Positions 45,757-57,840 of a stretch of DNA of 64,000 bases are shown here, piece by piece (the first letter of the stretch is position 1; each line of letters opens with the position of its first letter). A program made the translations under genes and the position numbers. Source of the DNA: Polymyxa betae (Eukaryota; Endomyxa; Phytomyxea; Plasmodiophorida; Plasmodiophoridae). The DNA lies in assembly GCA_003693705.1 (NCBI GenBank), contig RBZT01000703.1, forward strand, positions 34,919 to 98,918. Reading direction: 5' to 3'. The notes beneath the pieces are model-generated. The model searched no databases. It had not been told where the DNA came from and saw nothing but the letters and a program-made list of their open reading frames with translations.

Positions 45757-48700
45757 TCACATATTAGAAGAGCGATTCTTCGCTGACCTGTCGGTCACTG
45801 TAGTGACCATCCACGGTATCAGATGGGAGATGGGAAGAGACAGATTGCTTAAATGCCAGATCAGATTCCAAAATACAGTTGGAGACTTCAAGCGAAATGT
45901 CTTTGATGTTATATAATCGCCAGCTGCCGCTTGATAATCCCTGATCAACGTATCGATCTCTTTCTGTAGGACAGGAGGGGAAAGATACTCGCAGAATACT
46001 TGATCAGTCCCGTCAGATTTCGAAATGCAAAATCTAGGGACGAAACTGAGCAAACATCAATCGCTGCAGCCGAATTGACATAACAGCGATGGTACCGTGA
46101 TTCACAAAGTTGACATGCAGTGGTGTAATCATTGCTGTCAACTTTCCAACCATGACGAATAGCATCATCAGAAACGGGCTTTGAACATTGAGGGCAAATT
46201 TCGGTGGTAACAATTTGCAATCCTGAGAATATATAAAGACGAATATAATGAAACGAGAAAATCATGATACCAGGGCAAGCTGCTTCAAACATTTGCTTGC
46301 ATTCAGATTCATCCAATGCGGGTGGAACAATTGGCTTCTCTCTCCTCCACGAGCTTGATAACGAGGACTTACCGGATTCACCATCTGGACTTGGAATATT
46401 AGCCTTCTTTGTCCTTCCTGCAAAATGTCAGGTACAATTCAGGAGCATCAAAAGCCTGAAAAACTATATACCTAATGTCCCCAATGTATGATAGGCGTGA
46501 GACAAATCGCCATTCATACTGAATGCGGTGAAGAGAGCCGAGTAAATTGACGCATCAGGGATAATCCCATCCCTAATGTCATTATTATCTCGGTTATGGT
46601 GAATAAGTAGATAGCACGACCGACCTTTGCATGTGCTCCAGAAAAATCAATGCCAGTTCAGGGCTTTTGCATTTACCGCAAGATTGGATGAGTTCACGGT
46701 AACACTGTTGGTCGATGGGAATGCCATATTGCCGAACACGGTCGAGAACAGGAAATGCAGATGTGAGGAGTTTCGATTTCCGCTTGGACGAACAAATAGC
46801 CGTGAGAAGCGAAAACCAAACAGAATAGATGTATCGGTATGATGTCAGGTTTGGGAGATTAGAATTACTTGAGCGTCGTTCGAACAACTGAACAAAATCA
46901 GTACTTGCGAGCCCAAGTGGACGTAAACCAAGATTACTGCAGCTCGAACGAATCCTTTCTTTGCTTGTTGAATATCGCGCCTTCTGCCGTTATCGGAACG
47001 TAACAGCGACTTAATGATGCGAGGTTCACTGAACAGAGATGCCTTCAAAGGAACAGGCCAGACGTCATATTTAAACACTTTCTGTGGCAGATCGGATGCA
47101 TCAGGGGATGGAGCGACCTGAAAGTGGAATCAAAATGAAGGACAACAGAACGACTAGCAAACTAACAAATGTTGTGCGTTCTTTGCCGGAATGATCATCA
47201 AGAAATGGAGTTTGTCTCTTCTTGACGAACTTCGACCTGTTATGTTTCTCGATGATAGATTCGTCAAAAAAAAGAACATCAGCGTCACGGGGGTCGATAT
47301 TATCCGAGACAGAAGAAGTCGGAGTGATGGTTCCTTCACATCCAGGCATTACTCTTTCCTCAATGAACCTAAACAAGAATCAAACCGGATTTACCATCCA
47401 AATATTATGATTACCTGGCAAAGGCTTGTGTTGAAAGGAATCCGTTCAAGAACCGATGTGCCGCACTTGGGAATGTCTCGATGAATCTGAAACTTTTTGA
47501 GAACTCGGTAAGCAAAAGCCGTCAATTTGTTACTCTTCTGTTTTAAAGAATGAGTTGGGATAAGGATCTTCTTCGTTCGGATACACGATGAAGTCGCGAT
47601 AGTTCTTCAACAAAGAAACATATACGCGAAAGAAGGCCTGCCTAATGCCTTTCGAGTCTATACCGATTTTGAGGTGTTTCGGGTTATTTTCGACCTGGTC
47701 TGGAGGAGGAACATTTGTAAAAGCCTGAATGACGGTTCATCGATAATAGCTAAGCGAAGCAGTCCGAACTAACCAGATCAGCCTCAATCCATTGCCGAGT
47801 AGGAAATGGAGTCAGTTGGAATTCTTTCTGGTCATCATTCGCATCGGATGCCGTCGGCGAGCTAAGAGGAGACGCGGCCGCAGAAGGAGTTTTCGTTCCT
47901 CTTAAAGAATTCTGATACGCCAGCACGCTTTTCAAGGCAGATTGCAATTTCGAACGCTCATGGTCTGCAAGCCAGCGTCAAACAATGGCAGAGGAGCTTT
48001 AAACAACAAGTACCGGGAAGTTTGGGAGGATTTCCGGGGACATGCAATGCTTGGGTATCAATGTTAACCTGAATGCACTTTATTACAGCGTTTCCTTTTC
48101 GATTTCGAACGTACCAGAACAACGGAATCTGAGATATCGGAATAGGAATGAAGGAAAGAGTAGTGAGTTCCTATAATAAGTGGCATTGGAGCGTTCAAGA
48201 AGTCCAGAAGGGCCTGGACAAGTCAAATTCAGTGGCCAGTGTCTTGAGTGTTAAAAGCGAGGATACCTCTGGCAGAAGGGGAATATAAACATGCTGCCAT
48301 CGGAAAGGGTACATCAGCAACAGAAAGGATTCGGCAACCGACATCAGCAGAGAATACTGAGAGCTTATGAAGACAGCTTTGCGTTCCAGCAGTAAACACT
48401 CCAATACAGTAATGACCTAAGAAAACATCATTGTTATAAAAATTGTATAGAGATGAAGCACTATTTACAGTTTCAACTGGCAACAACTCGAACAGCTCAA
48501 TCATATCGAATCCGCTGACACTCTCATTGAGAGGATCGTTTAACGCCGGTCTAGAAAGACTGCGAAGCATCAATAAAAACGAAGACGATAGTGACAAATT
48601 TTACCAAACGGTTTGGTCAGCGATTGCGAACTGGACATCAACCCTTCCGCGTGGAGGAACAGGAACTTCTCGAAGAAAGTTCACGAGGTGCCTTTCTAGC

Positions 48701-49709
48701 GGTATTGATGTAGGGGTTAAGGAGATGCGATAAAGTTGAGTCAGGAAGGTACGAAGGGGACCGAAAAATGGCCAGGTAGAAAGAATGCAGATGCATTTGG
48801 GAGCAAACCTGGAAAAATTTCAATACGATCAACTCGGTTGAATGTCAGCTCATACCATGTTTCTTGAATTTCATCTCTCTTGTCCAATTCCTATTCGCAA
48901 TGAGAACACTGGAAATGGGACCGGAAATCAAAATTACCGTTGTCAACGTCTCTGGAGCTTCCTCTACGTCGAAAAATACATCATCCTAAGAAAATCAGAA
49001 CGAAAGTAACACAAAAGTTGGTAAAGAAAGTTGTCTTACCCCTTGGGTTAAAGTGCTTTCTGAGCCGCTTTCAGAAAGCGCAATATCCCCACGATTTACA
49101 TTGATGGAATCGGCTGCTGGATCCTCGTCTGAACTATTTGATGGGCTGAGATTAACAAACAGCCATCAATTGAATATAAAACAAAAATGCCTTGAAAATT
49201 ACACTAATGATGAGGCTTTCTCGGAAGGTGATGGAAGGTTGAGATGCATTTCCGCCACCGCGCGTTTTGCTTTGTTTACCATTTCCTGGATTGGTGCAAA
49301 GTTTACAGCCAGTAAACACAACGAGAAATGAGTTCTTACAGGAGATGCTTGTTCATAAAACTTTAAGCAAGCGCCATACAGTTTGTCGCCACTTGCTACG
49401 GTAGAGGCAAAGGAGAAGAAGATGGGCATTTCCGGCTGTGCGGAAAACCTCAATCCATTCGGTAAACAAAACATAGCTACTCCAGGAGGAAACTCGGCCA
49501 AGCCATCCGATGACGAAGCTAAAGGATATCTATCCAGAACTTCTCCTAAACGAGAAAAAATCTGAATTTGAGAGTTGCGAGCAGTCACGGCAGGAACCTT
49601 GAAAGGAAATTTCTAACGGATTGGTACTCGTCTGTCCGGAAATGGGAACGAGATTCTCTCCAGCTCCGACTACGATAAAATACTCGCCGAGGCGTGGCGA
49701 CCGGGCCAT
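45757..49709 (-). CDS. DENND4: DENND4-like DENN-domain Rab GEF
   Basis: Starting at ATG 49709 (MARSPRLGEYFIVVGAGEN), the uDENN part shows FPPGVAMFCLPNGLRFS and DKLYGACLKFYEQ. The central DENN domain is spread over 49.1-47.5 kb (SRPALNDPLNESVSGFDMIE, SSLYNFYNNDVFLGHYCIGV). The dDENN part ends near 47.1 kb (FRFIEERVMPGCEGTI). A pentatricopeptide-like helix pair follows (PIDQQCYRELIQSCGKC, ELALIFLEHMQ), then a zinc-ribbon-like block, EICPQCSKPVSDDAIRHGW with CQLC, and finally SPTVFWNLIWHLSNLSLP. PPR-like helices and Cys pairs after DENN are DENND4 features. DENND4 proteins activate Rab10 in animals. Animal DENND4 carries an N-terminal MABP domain that is missing here. Many short introns occur; internal exon limits are approximate. 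Confidence 0.8.
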
Positions 49710-50934
49710 GACGGCAGCCGGGGATGGCGTGCGGATTCCGTAATTGTTGAGATTCCACGATCGATGATCCGGCGCCGCCGTCACACAGTCTGCCGGCACC
49801 AAGCGCCAATCAAATTGCCGAATCTCGCGATCGCCTAGAGACAAGCGGAACGACGCAATGCAGAACAATTAGCGGAAACTGTCGTGTTTTTTCTCTGTAA
49901 ATGAAACGTGGGTCCAGTGGAGACAGCGTTATTTTTGACCCGATTCCAGCCTGCAGGGCGGCTGCGCTCCGCCTCCGCTAAACGGGGCTCATCCGTGGGG
50001 TCATGGGAGATCATTGCCAATAATCGATCCTCGGTTGCAAACTAAGTATAGTTGGAGAGAAACTCCACGAGGTCGAACCAGAACGGGAACAAACGAATAA
50101 GGCTTTTACAGAAGCATATGAGAATCTGGCACAGATCAAGTTGGACTCCTGTGTTTACATCTCTATTTGACCTTATACTGGAAACTGCTTCGTTGACATG
50201 TGAGAAATATTCGGCAGTTGACATTGTATTCTAGTTAAAAGTTTTAATATTCTGAGCTTGGAACCCATTTGCTTACAGTAGCAGCCCCAAATCAACAGGA
50301 TTCGGTTGGATTTTTCTTTTGAGCAAACAAGAAACCGATTCAATGGCGATTGGAAAGTCGGAACTAGTACTTGATTGCTTCTCCTCACCCATAACGCATT
50401 AAGTATGGGTTTGCTAATGATGCACTGTGATGGGAACAAGCAGAAATCCCAACGTTGAAGATGATTCCGTTGCAAGCGCTTCTGTTCGAATGCTGAACAC
50501 CCTCAGCTGAAGATTTAGCCAGCATGTATTTTTTAATCCGACCTAATATTGCACTGCTTAGGGATAAACTAACCAGTGTTTGAACGACTGCTTGTGAAGC
50601 AAGGGTTTAGGGTTAATGTTATTATCCTTCTCAAAGTATTTTTAAGCATAATTTCGTTTTTTAAAACAAATAGTTCGGTGTTTCTTAGCGATACAGTAAT
50701 GAGCAGGAATCATTCATTGAGATTTTAGTGCGACTGTGCGATCTGCGTTTATAGCAATGATGTGAGTTGGTGATCGTCGCAGGAACAATCACCGACGTCG
50801 AGCTCGATTAGACGATCGCAGATCCAGGACCAACTACTGCGGCCGAGAACTGACCAAATAATTGGAGACATTTAACTGGATGATAGCATCGGCTGCTTGC
50901 ATATGAACATTTAAGGAAAACGTTGAACAATTTA
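49710..50934. other. long intergenic stretch between DENND4-like and glycosyltransferase genes
   Basis: About 1.2 kb. Minus-strand frames at 50042-50224 (60 codons, starting MSTAEYFSHVNEAVSSI) and 50173-50475 (100 codons) are open. Neither shows a known domain, though the first could be a small exon. The plus strand shows nothing. The region must contain the DENND4 promoter and the 3' end of the glycosyltransferase gene. The part from 50560 to 50700 is AT-rich without ORFs. Confidence 0.4.
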
Positions 50935-52329
50935 TCATCTGATAGGGAGAAATTCGTGCATAGAATGTTGGATATTATTTGTTGAGCAATCTTCAAATCT
51001 GGCAAAACATCTGGCGCCGGTTACAGGATGACGGGACAATACAACAGGCCAAATGGAGAACCCGCTGGCACAGGCAATAGCACATCTCGACTGAGAAATG
51101 AGAAAGAATTCGGCCCAAGCGCGGCGGTTCCTCTCTTCGAAACCTTGACTACGACCTGCCCTCTCAACATGAAACGGCTGAGTCATGTCATCATAGATAA
51201 CATTCTGTAGAGAAGCGTTTGCAAATCTCTCCTTTGTGGCAAAATCGTCTGATGTGACATAGACAGGATATGTGCCCACGACATCGGTCATGTTTTGCAG
51301 ACAGCCAATGAACCTATCTAAGTCGTTTTCGCCGTTATGCCTGAATGGATCACCCCAATATCCACCTCGACGGATATGAACAGCGAAGTAGTCATCCCCA
51401 ATTCGGGTTCTTTCCTTCAAAGATTTTATATCTTGTATCAGAGCGTCTGTTGGGCGCATTAAAGCTGTCCAGGCCCATGTGAATAGCATTTCATTCCAGA
51501 TTTTGGTGTCGTTCCCGTGAGGAATCTTTTCCAGATCAGTCAATATTTGAGATTGTGGATAGATGCATACCTGGACATTCTCGCGAGCTTCTCGTAGTTC
51601 CGGGCTATTCATGACAGTGGGCCAAATGATGTAATTTGTTCGGACGACAATCACTCTCTGGCTCTGAATATTTGGTGACACCAAATTATAGAGGTCATAG
51701 TTCACATGGTCAACCGAATAATACTTCCAAGTAGCTTCTCTGCAATAGAGGCAGCATTGGCTGACCAATCAATGGTTGCGGATTTTAAGACATCAGATAT
51801 GTCAACGGGGTCTGGATTTACAATTAACAGTTTCCGACGAGTAAGTAAAGCCATGTAGAAACTGGTGACAATCCCTCGAACTCGATCCCCGATCCCGCCG
51901 CAAGGTAAGTCGTCATTACAGACCCAAACTAAATATCTGGTCTCGTTCGTGTTCGGGCTTTTATGGAATTGCAAATATTCTTCAATCCATTCTGGGTATT
52001 CAACGACTTTCTCCTACACATGTGTTTAGGTTGGAACCATATCACTAGGCACTTCATACTAAATTTCTGACAGAGGTTTGTGTCACATTCAATGCTTGAA
52101 ATCTACCATGCTATACAATAGCATTTAGTAATTGGTGAAACATCAATCGACACATGGCCATTACAACAGAATGAGATGACCACCAATGCTCGAATCGAAG
52201 GGTATTCGACGAAGGATGGGCGGCATATACCCAAAGGATAAAGGTGGCGTATGTCATTGACAGAGTTAATGTGGCCGCCAGAAAACAGACCTTGCGACGC
52301 CTTCGCAAGCGCTCATTGAGCGCTTGCAT
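50935..52329 (-). CDS. type II membrane glycosyltransferase, fucosyltransferase-like
   Basis: Exon 1 encodes a short basic N-terminus (MQALNERLRRRRK) and a hydrophobic signal anchor (CFLAATLTLSMTYATFILWV), the topology of Golgi glycosyltransferases. Later exons carry YPEWIEEYLQFH, VWVCNDDLPCGGIGDRVRGI, VTSFYMALLTRRKLLIVNPD and, in the last exon, DDYFAVHIRRGGYWGDPF and CAIACASGFSIWPVVLSRHP. A Gly-rich G-x-GDR-x-RG loop, followed later by HIRRGG, is the donor-site pattern of GT-B fucosyltransferases (GT23/GT37/GT65-like). The enzyme probably transfers a sugar, perhaps fucose from GDP-fucose, in the Golgi lumen. The acceptor is unknown. One internal join (near 51.70-51.78 kb) was deduced by frame only. 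The start codon lies 42 bases from that of dynactin. Confidence 0.65.
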
Positions 52330-52371
52330 AGCGAAAATTAGGTACGTAAACGTCAGGAATGTGTGCGTTGC

Positions 52372-55300
52372 ATGCAGCTGCCTTTATGCAGCCGCCGTCA
52401 CACAGGTCCAAGTCAGAATCTCATCCAAAGTCATTTTGGCTCAAATCGTCATGGTATACATTGGAATTCAGAGCATACAAGAAGATTCCTCGCATTTATC
52501 ACTGATTCTGATTTGGAATCAGGCAGTTTTCAAATCAGAAGCAGTGATAAGTTAGGGTTTAACAGCTCAACCCTAGCAGGAGTCCGCGCTTACTTCGTGG
52601 GGCCTTCTGTTCACTGTTGAGGGAGACCTTATTTCATGTCATAATGCAATCAGACAGCAATGCTGTTGACGAAAATCTCAGGCCGTTACAACCGCCTGTG
52701 AATACGACTGAGGGCGAATCGGCTTCCAGGCGTGCGACTCGCGAGAAACTCATACAACGGGTACATTGTAATCGGACTGAGCAAGTTCCAGTAATAAATT
52801 GGTATTGTTATATAGCATCCCGCTCTGTTTGAAAGATCTAGAGCTTTGGCGTCCATTAAAAATGAACTCTGCACCAGCATTAATACAGACAATATTTCCT
52901 GGAGTTCGGGTGAAGATGCTGTTGCTAAACTTGAGAAGAAACTAGTTAAATTAGAAGGCGACTTGTCAGAATCAATACTTAAATCAGCTAAGAGTTCCGC
53001 AATGACACATTCTATAGATCGGAAGCCAAATCCGAAAGTGATGCTTTAAACATCTACATAAAGGATCTGGAGCAAGACAAACATCGTTTACTGTTTGATA
53101 ACGAGCAGCTAAAAGATGCCCTACTGGATGCTGAGAAAAATGTCAGAATTTACACTGTCTATGCGATTTGTAACAGGTGTTCTCTTCAGCTTCAGAGCGC
53201 ACAGCTGGACATCGAAATTCTGAAGGAGCAACGCGAATCATGGCAAGAGAACTTAATAGCATCTGTAGATCACGAGCAAAGGTTAATGTTGGCGTCGTTT
53301 CACCTGAAGACTGTCTAATTCGTGTCTTAGAGAAACTCTGAATGAAAAGCAAATAAGCTCAAAATTAGTTGATACCGTAAACAGACTGGCAAAGCACACG
53401 CTGCAAATGCAGCGGCAGAATTCGGCCTTAAATCAGGCATGATGTCATTCCTTGTATGCATCCACCTGATTTATTTGCTGCAGGAGTTAGAATTCGAACG
53501 AGGGCAACTACATGAGCTGAAAAACCGATGGAACGAACTGAAATCTGCAATGAAACAGCATCAGTGTAAAATGAAAACCGAAGACCGGGGCCCTGAGTTA
53601 GAACTGCATCGGCTTAATGCTCAGATAGAACTGAGCAACGACCAAATCCAGTGAGTTGCTTTCATGATGGAGACATAGCTTTTCTAAAAACGCGCTCTAG
53701 GTATCTTGAGGCATTAGCTTCGACTCAAGCTGAGATAGAGCTGGGTCATGTGGAACTTGCTACAGAACTACAGACCGAATTGGATGAAAAGGTTGGCCAA
53801 ACAGTGCCAGCTGTTGAGTCTTGTATTGAATTCATTTGCTCAGGATGGAGAGATTTCAGTTCTTTACCGAACACTGAGAACACTTCAGAAACACATGCAT
53901 CGCCTTTACGTAGAAGCTCAGCGGTCTAGAGAATTAATTGGCATTTTGCAACGAGAAAATATAGTAAATTACTTTTTTACCGGAAAGAGTGTTTTGACAC
54001 CCTTCAGCGACTTCAGGTTTGAGATTATCTAAAATTTTCGTAGGACCTCCATCACGCAATGCAGCGATTGGAAGATCGCCAAAATGAGCTTCGTAATCAG
54101 TCGCAAGAGAAATCGAACCGAAATATGCATTTAATACGTTTACTGCGTCAAACGCAGAGAACTCAAATTGAGCATCATCTCCGCCAGTTGCAATGCATCC
54201 AGCTTGAACATCAACTGAAGATTGCCGAGGTGATTTGATGTCTACACTTGAGAAAACTCCCCCAAGATGTTTTTTCTTAGATGCGAATACCACCCTTGTT
54301 CATTCAACCCGAGGAAGCTGCTTCAACGAATGCATTGCTGTGCTTACATCGCATCATGTTTAAATCGCGGTTTGATATTTCAGATCTCTCTATCATTTTC
54401 TGAAATATGGCCAGTCTTATATTGGGGCAATTCGATGAGAAGCTCTCAGGTTCCGAGATGACCCCAGAATTCCATCTTGCGTTGGTTCCTGCTGATCACC
54501 TGTCGCTACGGTTTGACATTTGTTTTGCTTAGGTGCCATTGTGCTCGGTTATGTGCAAACTTGCAGTCTTTAGCGCATCAAGCTCTTGCTGTTCTGTCAA
54601 ATATCGATATCGATGCATATCTTCGCGTCGTGAGGCTATTGTTAACGGATCTTTTTATATCTCATGTCTAACAAATGGGAAAGGGCACATATTCGGGCGA
54701 TTTATTAGCTTGCGAAGTGGCATGCGATAAATCCTTACAGATTCTTGCGGATGACATGCTGACAATCGACTTTGATATTGCGTCATTACGTTCTTCAAAC
54801 GATACCTTAACGGTTGTTATTCTCATTATTCTAATCCTCAGCACTAACAGCAACGCAGATGCTTGTAACAGAACTGCAACCGCAAGCCTGTAGTATCGGG
54901 GCATGTGAGCAGATTGTGCAATCTACGCTTGCTCGTGTTTACTTCCAGCAACTTGAACAGAGTGCATTCTGGGAAGAATTTCGTACGAAAATCGCAAACC
55001 GTAAGCTTTTGTGTTCTTCTGCGTGCATTTAAGTTTAAACGCTTTTTAGCACTGTGCACTGATGACGATGTCTGGCGAATTACCGTCACTACAACTCTGG
55101 ATAACATGTTTTCTGCCTATAACCGTGCTTTGTCGACTTCCAGAGTGGCGTTCCACGAAGCTGATAGTCGTGCTGGCTTACTGTTAAACTACGAGGAATC
55201 TTTTTTTAGCGTAGTCAGTGAGCTCAATAGCCTATCTGATCAGGCTAACGATGCGGTCAAGTCGATGTGCGCTAAGGTGGGAGAAAAGTTGCTAATTTGT

Positions 55301-56515
55301 TTTTAAAGTCGATTGACCTTCTTTCAGGTCGACACTACTGTTGATAGTTCCCATGCTGATGAAATCAGTGCGTTATTTCGCGAATCGCATGACGAAATCA
55401 CCAGAAGCTTCGGGTAATTGTTTGTAGACCTTCTCTTCGTTTGATAAGTTTGGCAATGCGTAGACGCATTGCTCACATCTTGAGTGAAATTGTCATGAAA
55501 GTTACCAAAGCGGTCCGCACAGATCTTGGGTTTGATCTCTATAAACTGCAATTTCACTCGCCAGTCAACAAGTTAAGTATCAATTTAAATATTAGCTTCA
55601 GCTGAGTGATACAATCATTAGAAACGCAAATGCACCACCATGGGAGCTATATGCTGCTGAAATCAAAAATCAACTTCAAGATACCGACAAAATTCGTATG
55701 GTGAGTTCTAATTGTTTGTGAAAGCATAACACTGACGACATCTATTTAGACTTTGCAATGCTTACAAAGTGAAATGGATGAGAACGAGGCTCGTTATGCA
55801 GCGCTCAGCAGAGACTTGGAATTCGAGCGTCTACGTAGCGAGGCTTTTTGCCAAAAGCTCGAAATTCTCAAGACCAGAGAACTGCAGTATCAGGAAACTA
55901 TACAAGAACTCAGAATTGCTCGTAATCCTTCTCCTGAGTTACCAAAGCCTTTGGTGTCGCCACTTTCGGCGATTTTAAGTTCAGAACACAACCGATCAAT
56001 GGAGGTGAGTGGTGTAACGAACATTTTTGCAATTCTGACTTGAAATCAGGCTGATTCTTCTATATTACGTTTGAGGCAGATTATCCAGACGTTGCGCTAT
56101 CGTCTTAATTTGTCACGATGTGGGTGCAGGCCGAAGCTGGTACAGAGAGTCAAGAAGAAACTTCCATCTCTGCGAGTTTTACCAAACAAATCAAACAGGT
56201 ACCAAACTATATATCTAATCCGAAATGGGAGCTAACATGCATAGCTTCAGTTCCGAGCCGGAAACAGAAATTTTGCCTTTGTCGGGAAACCTTTTACATC
56301 TGTTGTCCACTCCCATGCTTGTTTCTATAGCTCCCAGTTCTGAGCATAATTTGGCTGCCAGCTACGAACATAATCTGGTTCGAGATCAGCATTACAGACA
56401 ATGTCTGCGATTACGCCTCGAGCTGCAAGAAAGGAAAAAAAATGTGTCGTTGAGCCACGACAGCTCACCATGGATCGAGCATTATCAGACCTTGCCTTTT
56501 CCAGTATCTGTGTAA
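52372..56515 (+). CDS. DCTN1: dynactin subunit 1 (p150Glued) with degenerate CAP-Gly
   Basis: Many short exons encode a mostly coiled-coil protein. The N-terminal part shows RRFLAFITDSDLESGSF and SSDKLGFNSSTLAGVRAYF, in the order of a CAP-Gly domain (FIG-T-F--G-W, then GKND--GVRYF), with the GKNDG core replaced. Coiled coils follow (AKLEKKLVKLEGDLSESILK, ELEFERGQLHELKNRWNELK). The central p150 region has PPLFIQPEEAASTNALLCLH, CARLCANLQSLAHQALAVLS and DIDAYLRVV, then APPWELYAAEIKNQLQDTDK and more coil, ending PWIEHYQTLPFPVSV. p150Glued is the dynein/microtubule-binding arm of dynactin. The start at 52372 is the first ATG of the open frame leading to the CAP-Gly; ATG 52644 is the alternative. 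Family assignment rests on layout and the central-region pattern, so it is fairly but not fully sure. Confidence 0.6.
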
Positions 56516-56671
56516 TAAATTACAGATGGGTGAAGGATCTCTTATAACGTACTCGTCTGATACTAAAATGACAGTTACCAATTAGGAGTAGTAACGTAAT
56601 ACAGGTAAAGGTATGTTGATTGGTAGTGCGTGAGGGTATCGCAATCATTTATCTGCTGTCTTGCTGATATC

Positions 56672-57737
56672 ATGTTATCGTCATGCAGATCTCTGATTTC
56701 ACGAATGCCAGGGCTGGTTCGTTTTGCCTCAGTCACTCCTGTCGTCAAAATTAGACCCGAACGTCAGAAATCTGGCTGTGATCGTTGGCGAATTCTATTG
56801 ACATCTGTTAGTTCCTGCATGCGAGGCTTGGGTTTTCAGTTTGGACTCGGAAAAACCCAAGGAAATTGTTCAGATTCCTTCCGATTTATTCGGCAGAGAG
56901 CCCCGGCCAGACATTTTGCAACGCATGTAAATTGGACGTTTTCCCAAAAACTGGTGCTGAACTTGGCCAGGGTCCGTTGGCAGTTGGCAAAGAAGCGAGG
57001 GATGTCCACGTCAAAAACGAAAGGACGAGCCGAAGTAATCAAATGGCTCTGTTTGCAACAGTGTTAAAAAGAATTAGGTTCGCGGAGGTGGTAAGAAGCC
57101 ATTCGCCCAAAAGGGTACAGGTCGTGCTCGTCAAGGTTCTATTCGAAGCCCGCTTCACCGAGGTGGTGGGCACGTATTTCCTAAAAAGCCCAGAGATTTC
57201 TCATACCAGCTGAATAAGAAGGTACGATCTTCTCTATATTTTAGCATCATGATCCTAACGCTGTAGCATTAGGTTCGCCAATTGGCTTTAAAGGTATAAA
57301 TCGGCAGCGATACTCGAGTTTAGTTGTTAATAGCTGCTCAGATTGCTTTGTCAACGCGTTACAAAGAAGGAAATCTTATCGTTTTGGATCATGCCAGTAC
57401 GTGTTCAATTCCCGTATGCGATTTAGTCTCAGTCAATTTCGTGAGTAGAGCTGGAGACACATAAGACAAAAGATATGGACAAGCTTAGATCCAAACTGTC
57501 ACTTTATCATACCATGATTATTGACGGCAATGAGGTTATGATAAGATCGGAATTTGGTTATTTTCGCTCAATTGTGATTAGCTGGACAAGAATGCTGAAC
57601 TTGCTATTCGGAATATCCCTGATCTGCATTTGACCCCCTGTAAATCTGCGAACGTTTACGATATTCTCAAGAACAAAAAGCTTGTAATCACAGTTGATGG
57701 CATTAAGGGATTACAGAATCGCCTATCTGCTGCATAA
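56672..57737 (+). CDS. MRPL4: mitochondrial large ribosomal subunit protein uL4m
   Basis: Exons join into a complete uL4 protein: presequence ([20 protein letters not shown]), [40 protein letters not shown] across a 45-nt intron, [40 protein letters not shown], then [11 protein letters not shown]-like and LRSKLSLY segments, and [20 protein letters not shown] at the end. The GRARQGS...RGGG loop is the uL4 hallmark that reaches the peptide exit tunnel. The frame breaks between exons are explained by GT-AG introns. Only the first intron (about 56.75-56.84 kb) has an uncertain donor. The stop TAA is at 57735-57737. The protein acts in the mitochondrial 50S-like subunit. Confidence 0.9.
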
Positions 57738-57840
57738 CAGGCCTCCATGCTTCCGAGGACATAAAACACGAATCTACTCAGAACGTTTAGATTTATTAAT
57801 GCAATTAGATATAAGCTATGTCGTCCAAGTTTGTTTAATT

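Noticed and set aside
50042-50224. Minus-strand ORF of 60 codons, MSTAEYFSHVNEAV, as a small gene
   Set aside because: A plausible splice to a second exon was found, but the result is only 55 residues without a family; not enough support.
53934-54293. Minus-strand ORF of 119 codons inside the dynactin gene
   Set aside because: The plus strand at the same place encodes a heptad-rich coiled coil joined in frame to dynactin exons.
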